From contig JNEN01000804.1 in NCBI GenBank assembly GCA_000697355.1, forward strand, positions 1 to 64,000: a stretch of 64,000 nt of DNA, written 5' to 3'. Origin of the DNA: Syncephalastrum monosporum B8922. Taxonomy: Eukaryota; Mucoromycota; Mucoromycetes; Mucorales; Syncephalastraceae. A program made the translations under genes and the position numbers. The notes beneath the pieces are model-generated. The model worked only from the letters and a program-made list of their open reading frames with translations, was not told the DNA's origin and did no database searches. Below, one piece after another: positions 1-11,298 of the stretch. How positions within the stretch are numbered: position 1 is the stretch's first letter; the number at the start of each line of letters is the position of its first letter.

Positions 1-97
1 ACACCGGAGACCGACGAGGAACAGAGCAAGTTGTGCCCGTTTCGTAAAGAAGCCGTAGCAAATAAGCCACTCTTCCGCAACCCTCCCCTTTCCCGTA

Positions 98-1633
98 ATG
101 CACAGCGCCCTCACGTTCGAAACGCTGGCCCGTTGCTCGACCACCAAGGCACGGTCGTCCCTCTTGACACTCCCGCATGGGCCTGTCAGCACGCCTGTGT
201 TTATGCCCGTCGGCACCCAGGGCACCTTGAAGGGCCTGACCCCGAACCAGCTCGAGGAGTTGAATTGCCAGATTATGCTCAACAACACCTACCACCTGGT
301 AACGTTGCCTGGCATTGCCTTTGCCCCATGTCAATCAACTGACCTGATCTATGCAGGGTCTGAAACCAGGCCAGGAAACACTGGATCTGGTCGGCGGTGC
401 ACACAAGTTCCAGAACTGGAATCGGAATCTCCTCACAGTAAGGAACTCCTGCCAAATGATTGGATTTTTTTTATAGGCCCCAAGCTGAACACGCATCCTT
501 CTCAATTTATCTTGTAGGACAGTGGTGGATTCCAAATGGTTTCACTGCTGAAGCTGGCCAAGATTACGGAGGTTTGCAGAAAAAAAAAAGCTATAAAAAA
601 AGCAAACTAAAATAGGTCAATAGGAGGGCGTGCAGTTCGCATCACCGCACGACGGGTCGCTGATGATGCTGACGCCGGAGCACTCGATGCATCTGCAGAA
701 CTCCATTGGAGCAGATATCATGATGCAGCTCGACGACGTGATATCGTCGTTGACAACGGGTCCACGCGTGGAAGAAGCCATGTGGCGGTCGATTCGGTGG
801 CTGGACCGGTGCATCAAGGCACACAAGTACCCGGAGAAACAGAATCTATTTGCGATTATCCAGGGCGGGTTGGACAAGGAGCTCCGAAGGAAATGCGTAG
901 ACGAGATGGTGAAGCGTGACACACCCGGATATGCCGTGGGCGGTCTCTCTGGCGGAGAAGAGAAGGATGCATTCTGGCGGATGTAAGTCCTCTACTTATA
1001 CTTTATATTAATGTAATGTGTAAGCATGTGGTCTCTAACACGTTCACGCTCTCCCTCTCTCTTTCCCTTCCATTCTTTTAGAGTCAGCCAATGCACCGAT
1101 ATGCTGCCCAAACACAAGCCCATCTACTGCATGGGTGTCGGTTACGCCGAGGACTTGGTCGTCTGCGTCGCACTTGGCGTTGACATGTTTGACTGTGTTT
1201 ATCCTACCAGAACAGCGGTAGGTCACTACAGTGCGCTACCCTCTTCACACTCGTATTCATCCTTTCATCTTTTATCCCGTAGCGCTTTGGCAACGCGCTG
1301 ACGATGAAGGGTATCTTATCACTCAAATCGGGCAAGTTTGCCAACGATTTCGCTCCCCTTGAGGAAGGCTGTGAGTGCTCGACCTGCAAAAACTACACTC
1401 GTGCGTACGTGCATATGGTCGCGACGCGAGACACGGTCGGCTGTCACTTAGTATCCATCCACAATGTCGCGTTCCAGCTGCGACTGATGAAGGAGATGCG
1501 AACTGCTATCGAAGCCGACGCGTTTCCGGCGTGGATCAAGCAGTTTTTCGCCAACTATTTTGGCGATCGGAACAAATATCCCGTGTGGGCCGTCAATGCG
1601 CTTCAGAGCGTTGGGGTCGACCTCATGTCTTGA
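98..1633 (+). CDS. queuine tRNA-ribosyltransferase catalytic subunit (TGT/QTRT1)
   Basis: Exchanges guanine-34 for queuine in the anticodon loop of His, Asn, Asp and Tyr tRNAs; in eukaryotes it works as a heterodimer with QTRT2. Six exons join in phase (98-298, 357-437, 518-571, 624-982, 1082-1217, 1283-1633) to 393 residues, close to human QTRT1. Visible family motifs are DSGGFQM near residue 95, the substrate-binding GGLSGGE, the MGVGYA loop, the [12 protein letters not shown] segment and the C-terminal zinc site CECSTC followed by a His in the VHNVAFQL-like helix. The start is the first ATG in frame; the N-terminal segment [12 protein letters not shown] is typical for the family. The first 97 bases are leader only. 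Nothing odd was seen. Partner subunit QTRT2 is not in the window. Confidence 0.95.
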
Positions 1634-2139
1634 TAAACTCTTACTCATATTTATTGCATGTTTCTATCACAATCTATCCGTCTACCTACCTGCCTACCTA
1701 CCTGCCTACCTACCTCCATACATACTGTGCATACGTACATATTTACATACGTGCATACACACTTGCGTGCGTGCGGTGCTGTTTGCTTGCTTTAGGAGGG
1801 AAGTACCTGGAAGGAGAAAGAGAACAAGAGAGAAGGAAGAGTTGTGGGTGGAGGATAAAAGTCATGCAGGTGGGGTGGGTTACAACGGGCGAGTAAGAGT
1901 AAGTTTATGGGTGGGAGGGGTGCACGCAGGATTTCGCGCTAGACGCCATGCGGAAAGTCAAAACGTGCAGTTACGTCGTTCCTTTTCGCCCACACGCATC
2001 CTCCATTTTAAAAACCCTGCCAAACCGACTCGTCCTTTTTTTTTTTTTCTTCTTTAACGTTCGCCCTAACTCCGGACTTTCATCAAACACCCACCCACCT
2101 CACTTACCTCTATATCACCTTCTATTTCTACCTTTTACC
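1634..2139. other. intergenic: TGT 3' end and alpha-tubulin promoter
   Basis: Contains a CTAC/CTGC tetranucleotide run at about 1681-1716, then purine-rich sequence, then a poly-T tract near 2038-2050 and pyrimidine-rich leader just before the tubulin start. No TATA box is clear. No further gene is supported. Confidence 0.6.
1681..1716. repeat. imperfect (CTAC/CTGC)n microsatellite
   Basis: About nine four-base units, mostly CTAC with interspersed CTGC and CTCC, lying directly 3' of the TGT stop codon. Low-complexity tract; no function is suggested. Confidence 0.85.
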
Positions 2140-3657
2140 ATGAGAGAAATCATCAGTCTTCACGTCGGTCAGGTACGTTATAAAGCGCGAGCTTTTTTTT
2201 AGGCGCAGCTTTCTGTGGGCGACTTGTATATATGCGAGCGGGGGTTACTGACACGTTTTATTTTTTGTCGGATGTAGGCCGGTGTCCAAATCGGTAACAG
2301 CTGCTGGGAACTGGTATGTGTGTTTGGGTTTTCTGCAAAATAGCGAGGCAGGCCCCCCTGACTCTCTGTGACATAGTATTGCATGGAACACGGAATCCAA
2401 CCCGATGGCCGTATCCCCAGCGAGAAGGACACCTCCGACCACTCGTTTGACACCTTCTTCAGCGAGACGAGTGCCGGCAAGCATGTGCCCCGTACCGTTT
2501 TTGCCGATCTGGAGCCTACCGTCGTGGACGAGGTCCGCACTGGCACCTACCGCCAGCTGTTCCACCCCGAACAGCTCATCACCGGGAAGGAGGATGCAGC
2601 TAACAACTATGCTCGTGGTCACTACACCATCGGCAAGGAGCTCGTTGACACCGTCCTGGACCGCGTCCGAAAGCTGGCCGACAACTGCAATGGCCTCCAG
2701 GGCTTCCTTGTCTTCCACTCCTTTGGTGGTGGTACCGGCTCCGGTTTTGGCGCCCTCCTGATGGAGCGTCTCTCCGTCGACTATGGCAAGAAGTCCAAGC
2801 TCGAGTTCTCGGTGTACCCTGCCCCGCAGGTGTCCACTGCCGTGGTCGAGCCTTACAACTCGATCCTGACGACCCACACCACCCTCGAGCACTCGGACTG
2901 TGCCTTCATGGTGGACAACGAGGCCATCTACGATATCTGCCGTCGCAACCTGGACATTGAGCGTCCCACGTACGCCAACCTGAACCGCTTGATTGCCCAG
3001 GTCGTCTCGTCCATCACGGCCTCGCTTCGCTTCGATGGCTCGCTCAACGTGGATCTGAACGAGTTCCAGACCAACCTGGTGCCCTACCCTCGTATTCACT
3101 TCCCGCTCGCGACCTATGCACCCATCATCTCGGCCGCCAAGGCCTACCACGAGCAAATGTCTGTGCCCGAGATCACCACGTCGTGCTTTGAGCCCAACAA
3201 CCAGATGGTCAAGTGCGACCCCCGCAACGGCAAGTACATGGCCTGCTGTCTGCTGTACCGCGGTGACGTCGTGCCCAAGGACACCAACGCCGCGATCGCC
3301 ACCATCAAGACCAAGCGCACCATCCAGTTCGTCGACTGGTGCCCCACCGGTTTCAAGGTTGGCATCAACCACCAGCGCCCCACCGTCGTGCCCGGTGGCG
3401 ACCTTGCCGAGGTTCAGCGTGCCGTCTGCATGCTGAGCAACACGACCGCCATCGCTGAGGCCTGGGCCCGCCTCGACCACAAGTTTGACCTGATGTATGC
3501 CAAGCGTGCTTTTGTCCACTGGTACGTCGGTGAGGGTATGGAGGAAGGCGAGTTCTCCGAAGCCCGTGAGGACCTGGCTGCTCTCGAGAAGGACTACGAG
3601 GAGGTCGGCTCAGACTCCCTCGGTGAGTCTGAGATCGAAGACGAGGTCGAGTACTAG
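2140..3657 (+). CDS. alpha-tubulin
   Basis: Microtubule subunit that binds the non-exchangeable GTP in the alpha/beta heterodimer. Three exons (2140-2172, 2278-2313, 2377-3657) give 449 residues. The first exon encodes only 11 residues, [11 protein letters not shown]. Tubulin signature GGGTGSG is present, as is the catalytic Glu of the alpha T7 loop in LNVDLNEFQ. Lys40, the acetylation site in metazoan alpha-tubulin, is conserved (IPSEK). The tail is acidic and ends in Tyr (DEVEY), so it is compatible with a tyrosination cycle. Codon use is strongly C-ending, as expected of a highly expressed gene. It converges on the porin gene, with 236 bp between stop codons. Confidence 0.98.
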
Positions 3658-3723
3658 ATCATCCCTTAGCAGAAGATTAGCAACCGCCCGTTCTTTTTTT
3701 GTCTCTCTTGCTTTGGATGTTTG

Positions 3724-3748
3724 CCTCTCTCTCTCTCTCTCTCTCTCT
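3724..3748. repeat. (CT)n microsatellite
   Basis: Uninterrupted CT dinucleotide run in the space between the convergent alpha-tubulin and porin genes, probably in the tubulin 3' UTR. Confidence 0.85.
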
Positions 3749-3893
3749 ATTTCTCTCTGGCGCATACCCCCTCTCCACCCAAGATCATTAAAATAAAAAG
3801 ATGATTTTGGCAAATGGACAAGGATTTTTTTCTTTATATGTACTTCTTGGAACAAATGCATCGTCTGCCATTTTTCTAGATACGAGTATGGAA

Positions 3894-5157
3894 TTAGTTC
3901 TCGAGGGTGAACGAGAGACCGAGCTTGTGGGCGTTCTCGTTGAGGCGGGTGGTGTCGATGGAGGCACCAAGGTTGACCTTGACACCGGGACGGAGGGCCT
4001 GGGGGTAACTGGAAAAGAAAAATCGAAAGCATCGTGAGTAACATGGATTCCAGAGATTCTTTCTATAAAGAAAAGAAAAAAAAAAGAACTTACGCGACAC
4101 CCAAGACACCAGCGTTGGAGATCTTGCCCTTGACGAAAGCAGAGCTGTCGAGCTTAAGCTTGGCACCGACCTCAAGAGCAACGGCGTTGCTGCCAGAGGC
4201 ATCCCACGAGGCCTTACCGGAGGCCTCGAGGTCACCGTTGACGCGGTGGTAGTACGAAGCAGCATAGCTGTTGAGGTTGTTCAGGGCGTGGACAGCAACG
4301 GCGTACTCGGGAGCAGAGTAACCGAAAGCGGCGTTGTAGCGGTTGATCTACACACACGCAATCCTTTAGGAACTCCTGACACGCATTGTTTCCTCTTTCT
4401 TTTTTTTTTATTTTCTTAATAATTACCTTGCCATCGAGGACGTTGTAGGAGACCTCACCACCGGCAAGGAAGCCCTGGTGGCCAACGACGGAGTTGACGC
4501 TGAAGTGGGTCTGTGCAAAAACAAAAGAATAAATTGGAAGGTTCTAGACGCACTTCTTATAAGTAATACCTTGAAGACATCGAGGGTGGCAACGGTGTGG
4601 ACATTGGGCTGCTTGTAGGTAGCGTTGATCTTGGCACCCTTCTCGTTGACGGAGGGCAGGAGCGAGGTCAGGAGCTCAAGCTTGAGGCCCTCTGGAAAAG
4701 CACACGGAGAGCGCGTGGTCAATAACAAGGGGCCATGGGATAGGCAACGGAGCGAGGTGACTTACTGGCGAGGTTGTTCTCAAGCTCAATCTTGCCGTTG
4801 AGGTGGTTGGAGGTGGTCCAGGCCTCGGTGAAGGTGACACCCTTGGCCTTGTCGGCGTACTTGGTCTCGAGGTCACCCACGATGATGCCGGTCTTGTTGT
4901 CACGCTGACCGTTGACCTTGAAGGTCTGTTTCATCGATGCGTAAGCGAAACGCGAGAGGCGAGCTTTATCACTGAATACATACCACGCCGTTGGGAGCAG
5001 TGGTCTTGACCTCGAGCTTGACACCACCAATGGGGTAGTCCTTGGACAAGAGATCCTTGGCGGGCTTGCCAATGTCGTTGAAGGCAACTGGACGACGTGT
5101 CAGCTACACAGTGGCGTGGGATAGGACAACAGATGAATATTTACCAGGAACAGACAT
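3894..5157 (-). CDS. mitochondrial outer-membrane porin (VDAC)
   Basis: Forms the beta-barrel channel of the outer mitochondrial membrane for metabolites and nucleotides. On the minus strand seven exons assemble to about 285 residues, the usual VDAC length (about 280). The first coding exon is only 13 nt (5145-5157) and encodes MSVP plus one base; the next begins with AFNDIGK, matching the eukaryotic porin N terminus. The GLKLEL segment corresponds to the conserved VDAC GLK motif, and INRYNAAFGY resembles the late-barrel strand of animal VDACs. The protein ends KLGLSFTLEN, a typical C-terminal strand. Codon use is C-rich like tubulin. Five short introns separate the inner exons. Confidence 0.93.
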
Positions 5158-5611
5158 TACGATTGAAAGAGTGAAAGTAAAAGAGACAAAGTGGGAATTT
5201 GATCTGGGGGGGTGGGCCAAACGTGTTTACTTTTTTCGCTTACTGTCGGACGGGGTTCCAAATCTTCAGAGCCAGGGCAGTGCACCCCAGCAACACGTTC
5301 AATGATTCCACACGCCGCACACCTTTTGGGGGTCATTATTCTTTCCTATGCTATCTAAACTCAAACCTTTTTTCGGCCTCTTGCAACACACCCTCCCATA
5401 CCCCGTTCTCATTGGCCCATCCGGCCTCGAATACCCTCAAATCATCTTCTCATGATATTACACCTTTGTCACTCGGAACCTATCTCTTCCAATTTCATTT
5501 TTAATATAGGCTATGATACACAGAAAGCAAAAAAAAACGCGTTGTATGTTGGTGGGGATATATGGAGGAGAGGCACCAACCCAAGCGGAACAAGTTTTGA
5601 AACGAGCATGA
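5158..5611. other. intergenic: porin promoter and glycosyltransferase 3' end
   Basis: About 450 bp upstream of the porin start, which is read leftwards, and downstream of the Anp1-family gene stop. Several CCAAT-like and pyrimidine-rich stretches occur, but no TATA box or further gene could be supported. Confidence 0.55.
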
Positions 5612-6725
5612 TCAATCCTGGTGACCCTCCGGCGGGTCATAGTACACCTTGTAGCCGGGCAAACCATACACGTCGTACCCGGATGCCTTGGCTGCCTTGG
5701 CGAACCCTTCCGAGTCGATTTGGTGTTGGAATGGAAACGGTGGAAACAGGATGCCTTCGCGGTGCACACTGGCTCGGGAGAGGATGCAGCGAGGACTGAT
5801 GCCGTCCAGAACGACCTTCTTCATGCCCACGTCGGAGGGCATGTCCATCATGAGGAGACGATGTGTCACGAATTCAATCCAGCCTAGATCAAATCACGTC
5901 ATTCATCAGCCATCACCCTCGAACTCTTCTCTTTCTCTGTCTATTTTTTTTTGTTTTCTTTGTCTTACCCTCCATGAAGACAAAGTCCTCAGGCACCTCG
6001 TCCTGAAGGGTTCGCGAGAGGTCGGTCTCTTGCCAATTGCGCTTGTCGTGGCCCCATTCTTCGTTCTCGTGCCGCGAGAGCGTGTTGGGCACGACAATGT
6101 CCGCGCCGACCCCGATCAGGTCCTGGATCAGGGTAGGCGGTGCACTCACCAGGCGCGGATCGAGCCAGAGCACATAATCATGCCTGTCGGCAAGGGCAGA
6201 CTGAACGAGGTAGTTGCGCGCACGTGCCAGCGAAGATTGCCGGAGCGGCTGCAGCTCGTAGACCGTCTCTTGGCTCGGGGCCATCGCAAACGTGATGGCG
6301 TCGTCGTCAAAGGTCTTTGTGTATATCTTGACCTGGGCGCCGGGGCGGGCGCGTTCGAAGCGGTGGCGGATGGCGTGGGTCGATGTGGGGGTCGGGTTGA
6401 TTAGGAGAACGGCAAAGGAGAGTTTGTCCTTGGGGTACGTCAGACGCTTCAATGTCTTGAAGTAGTTGCCCAGGTAGGGTATCATGTCCGGCTTCAAAAG
6501 AGTCAAGATGAGCACCTCGTTGTGTGTGGATTTGTCGTCGAGATTCTCAAAAGTGACAAGGTCAAAGCGGTCTGTCGCTTGACGCACGACGCTGTCGGCC
6601 AAGGCTTCCTCGCCTTGCAAGGCTTGTTTTGGCTGGCAGTACGGAATCTGGACGAGAAGGCAGGTCAGGAACAACAGGCCGCCAATGAGGGCCACCAAAA
6701 GTCCTCGATTCTTTAGCCGTGTCAT
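5612..6725 (-). CDS. Anp1/Mnn9/Van1-family Golgi mannosyltransferase
   Basis: Type II membrane glycosyltransferase related to the mannan polymerase subunits that extend alpha-1,6-mannose backbones on N-glycans. Two exons (6725-5969 and 5883-5612) give 342 residues. Residues 8-28 form one membrane anchor, followed by a lumenal domain. Family landmarks include EVLILTLLKP and ALLINPTPT near the nucleotide-binding half, SLARARNYLV, YVLWLDPRLVSAP and IVVPN. The family metal-binding D-x-D is normally found at the WLD position. Here it reads D-P-R, so the second Asp is replaced. That could mean altered metal binding or a structural rather than catalytic role; the nearby DDD is another possible metal site. 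The start chosen is the Met directly before a basic stretch and the anchor. The frame stays open upstream to 7277 without recognisable homology. Confidence 0.85.
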
Positions 6726-7745
6726 GAATGCGACCTCGTCTTGCCTTGCAAAGAATAACAGAACAAAAGAACTGAGATCCAATTGGAGAAAACCGAGGTT
6801 CGAGTATTTCGCCGGACACTCAATTTGCTTGAACACAAATGTTTGAATCATGCATTGGAGACGAAAAGAAGGGCGTCTTACAGTGACAAAGTGATATGTG
6901 TGTAGGACTATAGACATAACTGTCATCGTGGTCGCAAGACAACTGCATGAACACGGATTATATATACTCTTTGCAAGTATTCTAAACGTCCACTTATGAG
7001 CTCGTTCATACCGGAATACGGTTGTTCGTTCGTGAGGAAACACTACTTGCTGCTTCACAGCATCTAGATGGACTTTTCTTGTTGCTTTATGCAAGATGAA
7101 TTCCCTAATACTAACAAACCACAGTTTAGGCGGCGAGATCTCTTTATGCAAGCGGAGCATCCATGTCCGAGCCTTTAAAACGTTGTGAAACGTGGTGTGT
7201 GCGTTCAAAAAGACGCGTCTCCCATTTGCGCTGACTGATATATGTGCTATGATTTGGAAGAGCCATCGAAGAGCCATAGCTTGCTGAGGACAGATATGTC
7301 ATGCTTTTCAACGCTCATCATTCACAACGTGCGTGACTACACGCGGTCGCCAATAACAATCGACCAAAAGGAATCAGCTGTCTACGTACAAATAGTAAAC
7401 GCATGATGAATCAAGAACCGACATACGTTTCAGAGTGGAAGATGAGCATCTTTCATGCACACAAAGACAGTACAAGTACCGTGGCATAAGATTCATCGTA
7501 TGCATGTAAGTACGCCAGTGTTTTCACCCGATGCAAGACACGCGTCCAAATGCACCCCAGCAATACAGTGCTCAACGCGAGAGATATCTAGTGCTGGACC
7601 CCATGCTTAAGAAGCTTGGCCCAGACTATATCGACTTTGCAATTAAGTAAAGAATTATACAATAGATCAGGAAGAAAAAGGAAAAAAAACGGACACGAGC
7701 GAAAGAAAATGAAATGCATGAAAAAAAAAGGGATAAAGCAAACAA
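6726..7745. other. intergenic between the glycosyltransferase start and the Myb gene stop
   Basis: About 1 kb. The frame of the glycosyltransferase remains open to 7277 on the minus strand, but its translation is compositionally random and has no family match. I read it as leader and promoter. No gene, repeat or RNA was recognised. Confidence 0.5.
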
Positions 7746-9691
7746 TTAAGTGTGAGAGGCTACTTGCTGAAGCTGTTGCTGAGACGGGTGTGGGGGGTTG
7801 TTGGAGCGCGGACGAACAGCAAATAAACCATGCCCTGAGGAGCCCTTGGCCTCACGCAGATGGTATTGCAAGCCGTTGATGTTTTTATAGCGTTTGGAGC
7901 AGCTGGGCATGGCACAGCGATAAGGTTTGTCGACTCCCTCCAGATTCGGATGCGCGCTCTTCATATGATAGAAGAGCCCACTGGATTGCGGGAAGCTGGC
8001 ATAGCAGCCGGGTATATCACAACCGTACGGATTGAGGTCGCTGTGCAGCTCGGCCGGGTCGAGCTCTTGCTGTGCATCGTGGCGAGGCAGGGGTGACAAA
8101 GTTGGACCGTGGTTGCTGTGGAGGGAAGAGCCGGTGGCGGTGCTGCCGGCTGAGGAGGTATCCGAAGAAGACGACGACGAGGTGGTATCCATGGGGGGCC
8201 GCGGTGCGTGCCGCAATTCGTCTGAAAAGCCATTCACGAACGCATTGGGCCCCAGCGCGGTCGCCGCCATTTCTTTTTCCTTCTTCATCTGAATCATGCG
8301 TTGCAGCTTCCGCCAGCGGTTGCGACAGTGCAGGCCCGGTCGGCCGTCGAAGAACTGCGCAATCTTTTGCCACCGCGAACCAAACTCTTCATATTTCTCC
8401 ATCAAGCGCTTATCTTCTGCCTCGGTCCACTCTGACCGATCGATGGCTGGGTCCAAACTCTCGCGCCACCGCTTAGCGCATTGGTCATCCGTGCGTCCTT
8501 CGAGGGTATCAGCAATTTTGCTCCATTGGTTCGGATACTTGATGACGCCTTCGCGTAGCAGCTGGTCTTCTTCGTCCGTCCATGCTCCCTTACGCAGGGA
8601 GGGATCGAGTGAATGGAACCACCGTTTCCGGCAATTCTTGTTTGTCCGGCCGGGCACACAGGCTGCGATCTTGGCCCATTTCTCAGTCTTGTCACCATAC
8701 AGCTGTACAGCCAGGCGTAGCAGATTGTCCTCTTCAGGCGTCCATGGCGCACGTTCTCGGCTGATTTTGGGCGACGGCTTTTGTCGCTTTGGCTCGGGAC
8801 CATCGTCGACGGTATCCGGCGCATCACGGGACGAGTCGAGGGGTGGAGCGGCCGTGTTGAGAGGCGGCAGGGTGGCCGGCAAGTCCGGGACGGTGAGCAC
8901 GGGACTGTTGACGATGTGTGTTATATCGACAGGGTTGTACACGCCGGAAACACCGTACGAGTGGGTAAAGTTCGCCATGATATGGTGGGACGGGTCGATC
9001 TGCCAAAAATTTTCACAGATAAGCACATGCCAATTTTGTTGTTTTTAATTCCAATGCGATATGAAAATCACATACAGAGCTAAATTGGCCAAACGAATGG
9101 GCCAACGAAGGAGATCGCTCACTGAGGCCTGCTGCGTCGTGGTCGTTACGATCGCCGGGTTCGTCGAGACCGTGGTGAATGAAGGTGGTATGGGCCAATT
9201 GATTGGCGTGGGGCTGTCTCAGGGCATGTTGTACCTGTGTAGCCATTATCAGTAAAGAAGTTCCGTTTCCATCCGAGGGTGAATACAAAAAATATAGCAT
9301 TCAGGAGGACGGGCTTTACCGGTAGATGCAGGTGCGATGGCAAGTGGTTCTGTGTGTTGCTCTGCGCGTTTGGATGGTGTGAGACGAAGGTGAAGGTGGG
9401 GAGGGTGCCGGAGAGCGAGGAAGCGGAGCTGACAGGCTGGGTGGCATGCTGATTATTGTGATTATTGTTATTGTTGTTGTCGGTGTGGTGCCCGTGTGGA
9501 GATGGCGCGGACAGCCCGAACGGATCGTGGTGATCTTGAGTATGTTTGGTCGCGTCCAGCTTCAGTATGGGCTGCAAGCCATGATCGTCTGCGTCCTGCT
9601 CGAATGGAGGTGGCCCGTAATTATACAGGTGATGGAACTACGCAAGATTGACGATCAGATAAGGTTCCCAGGCTACCCGATCCCTTCGCAT
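7746..9691 (-). CDS. three-repeat Myb DNA-binding protein with two C-terminal C2H2 zinc fingers
   Basis: Probable transcription factor. The main exon (8999-7746) carries three tandem Myb/SANT repeats, each with spaced Trp residues: one from RAPWTPEED, one from KGAWTDEED, one from SEWTEAED. These are followed by a basic linker, a Ser-rich stretch and two C2H2-type fingers: C-x4-C...H-x4-H in CDIPGCYASF, then C-x4-C with widely spaced His residues. Two upstream exons join in phase (9234-9076 and 9637-9320) and encode a His/Asn/Gln-rich N-terminal region. The first exon is uncertain. I propose MRRDR at 9691-9677, which needs a 39-nt intron ending at a TAG acceptor, giving 581 residues in all. 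An alternative is a start further upstream. Nuclear location is inferred. Confidence 0.85.
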
Positions 9692-10529
9692 GTTGTCATG
9701 TTGTCTCAATGCCTGGGCATGTCAATCCCCAGTTTCTCATGAACCGTAAAAAGCAACCAAATAGCCTATTAAAATGGCATAAAAAAGGGGCCCCGCTTAC
9801 CATGTTTCGCAAGGACCAGAGTATATACTCGGGACAGCCTGAAAAAAAAAAAAGGGAAAGAGCCTGCGATAATATGAAATTGCGGAGTTTTTCGCGAGAA
9901 GGTCCATCGAGAAAAAAAAATTCAATCATCGACGATCCTCCAGACAAAAGAATCCTTTGGCCCTATCACAATGCGCTGGTACTCATCCAATCATTCACTG
10001 AAAACCACTGACCCATTGATCTATATTTTTCTCCCTGTGCAAGATAGCACTGCTCTTGCCAGTCTCAAATTAGCCGAGCTTGCTATTTAAGGGGTGAAAC
10101 AGACTGGAGAATGTAGAGAACGACGCAAGACTTTGCAAAATACAGTACATCCATGATAAATAGATGCCATGCGCAGAACCAGTCGAAGGGTGAGATACAA
10201 TTCATAAGACCAAAACAAAGAAAAGCAGGATTTCTTTTCTCTTGTATCGATATGACTAGTATTTGCTGCTTCTAGTAACTACATCTATAGATGCGCGGAC
10301 GACTTCTATAAGATATAATACTTTCGATGGATGGACTTTGGATGTATTTGCTGCAGGTAGAATTGGCCCTCTGTTGACCCAAATATAAAATGGTTTAAAA
10401 TGGTTTAGGGCAAAGTGTAGACTGTCATGCTGCTACATGTACAATTGGCAGGTACTTGGCGCTTTCATGTACCTGGCCACTGTCTAAGGAAAAAAAAGTC
10501 CGAGAGCCGGGAGGCGGGTAAACTTTCTA
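9692..10529. other. intergenic, divergent promoter region
   Basis: About 840 bp between the Myb gene (leftward) and the GNAT gene (rightward). AT-rich, with several A-tracts. No gene or RNA was recognised, and no convincing TATA box lies at a useful distance from either start. Confidence 0.5.
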
Positions 10530-10607
10530 ATGCTCTTCCCCGCTCAAGGAAAAAGTCTACTTAGACTGAGACCATTGCAGGTTTTACGATCTTTTTCATT
10601 TACTTCC

Positions 10608-11243
10608 ATGGTGCAACAAGATTTGCTGTACGTGCGTGAGACTACCCTCGACGATCTCAAACTGTCCGAGACCGTGCATGGTGTTGTCAATAAGGCGTAC
10701 CGCTCCTCAGGTGAGAAACAACCCAATAGTAGAATATGAGTAGAAATAAGAAGAAAAAAAGAAAAAGAAGCTTAAAATTAAACATGCATCTTCTTAGGTG
10801 GCTGGACCACTGAGGAGGATCTTGTGCTTGGCGAGCGAGTGACGGTGGACGAGATCAATGCGTTTGTCAAGGACACTGCCAACAAGCCTTTGTTGTATGC
10901 GTTCGACCGCAGCACGCAGCCCGCCCAGGTCATTGGCACCCTCCAAATCCAACCCATCGCAGAAGCCCCCGCTGAGGCCGAGATTGGTTTATTCTCCGTT
11001 TCGCCCGAATACCAGTCCAGAGGCGTCGGCGGCCGTCTTGTCCGGCACGCCTTCGAGACCATGAAACAGAAGGGCTTCTCCACCGCCGTGATTCACGTCC
11101 TCGAGTCACGCGTCGAGATCTTGGCGTGGTACAAGAAGCTAGGTTTCGTCGAAACCGGCGAGCGTATTCCGTTCATTTGGCCGGAAATGCTCAAGGTGGC
11201 GGATCTCCACTTTCTTACCCTGAAGAAGCCCTTGACAGAATAA
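10608..11243 (+). CDS. GNAT-family N-acetyltransferase
   Basis: Transfers an acetyl group from acetyl-CoA to an unidentified amine. Two exons (10608-10710, 10798-11243) join in phase to 182 residues with one GNAT fold. The acetyl-CoA pyrophosphate loop is YQSRGVGGRL (Q/R-x-x-G-x-G/A motif). Before it comes the strand EIGLFSVSPE, and after it AVIHVLESR and the WYKKLGFVETG motif near the C terminus. An in-frame ATG at 10530 would add 26 residues, MLFPAQGKSLLRLRPLQ and so on. That extension is rich in Arg and Leu with no acidic residue, so it resembles a mitochondrial presequence, and both starts may be used. The gene converges on the MOSC gene with only 55 bp between stop codons. Substrate cannot be told from sequence. 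Confidence 0.88.
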
Positions 11244-11298
11244 GGCGGTCTTCTTCATTACTAGTTATTTATTTATTATAGTGTACATGTTTTGCTCT

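Noticed and set aside
1681..1716. Tetranucleotide run considered as a CRISPR-like or satellite array
   Set aside because: Units are four bases with no spacers; a simple microsatellite in a eukaryotic genome.
2245..3519. Long minus-strand frame opposite alpha-tubulin
   Set aside because: Mirror of the highly biased codons of tubulin; no homology of its own.
6726..7277. N-terminal extension of the glycosyltransferase by about 180 codons
   Set aside because: The frame is open, but its translation is random in composition and has no family match. The Met at 6725 directly precedes a normal type II membrane anchor.
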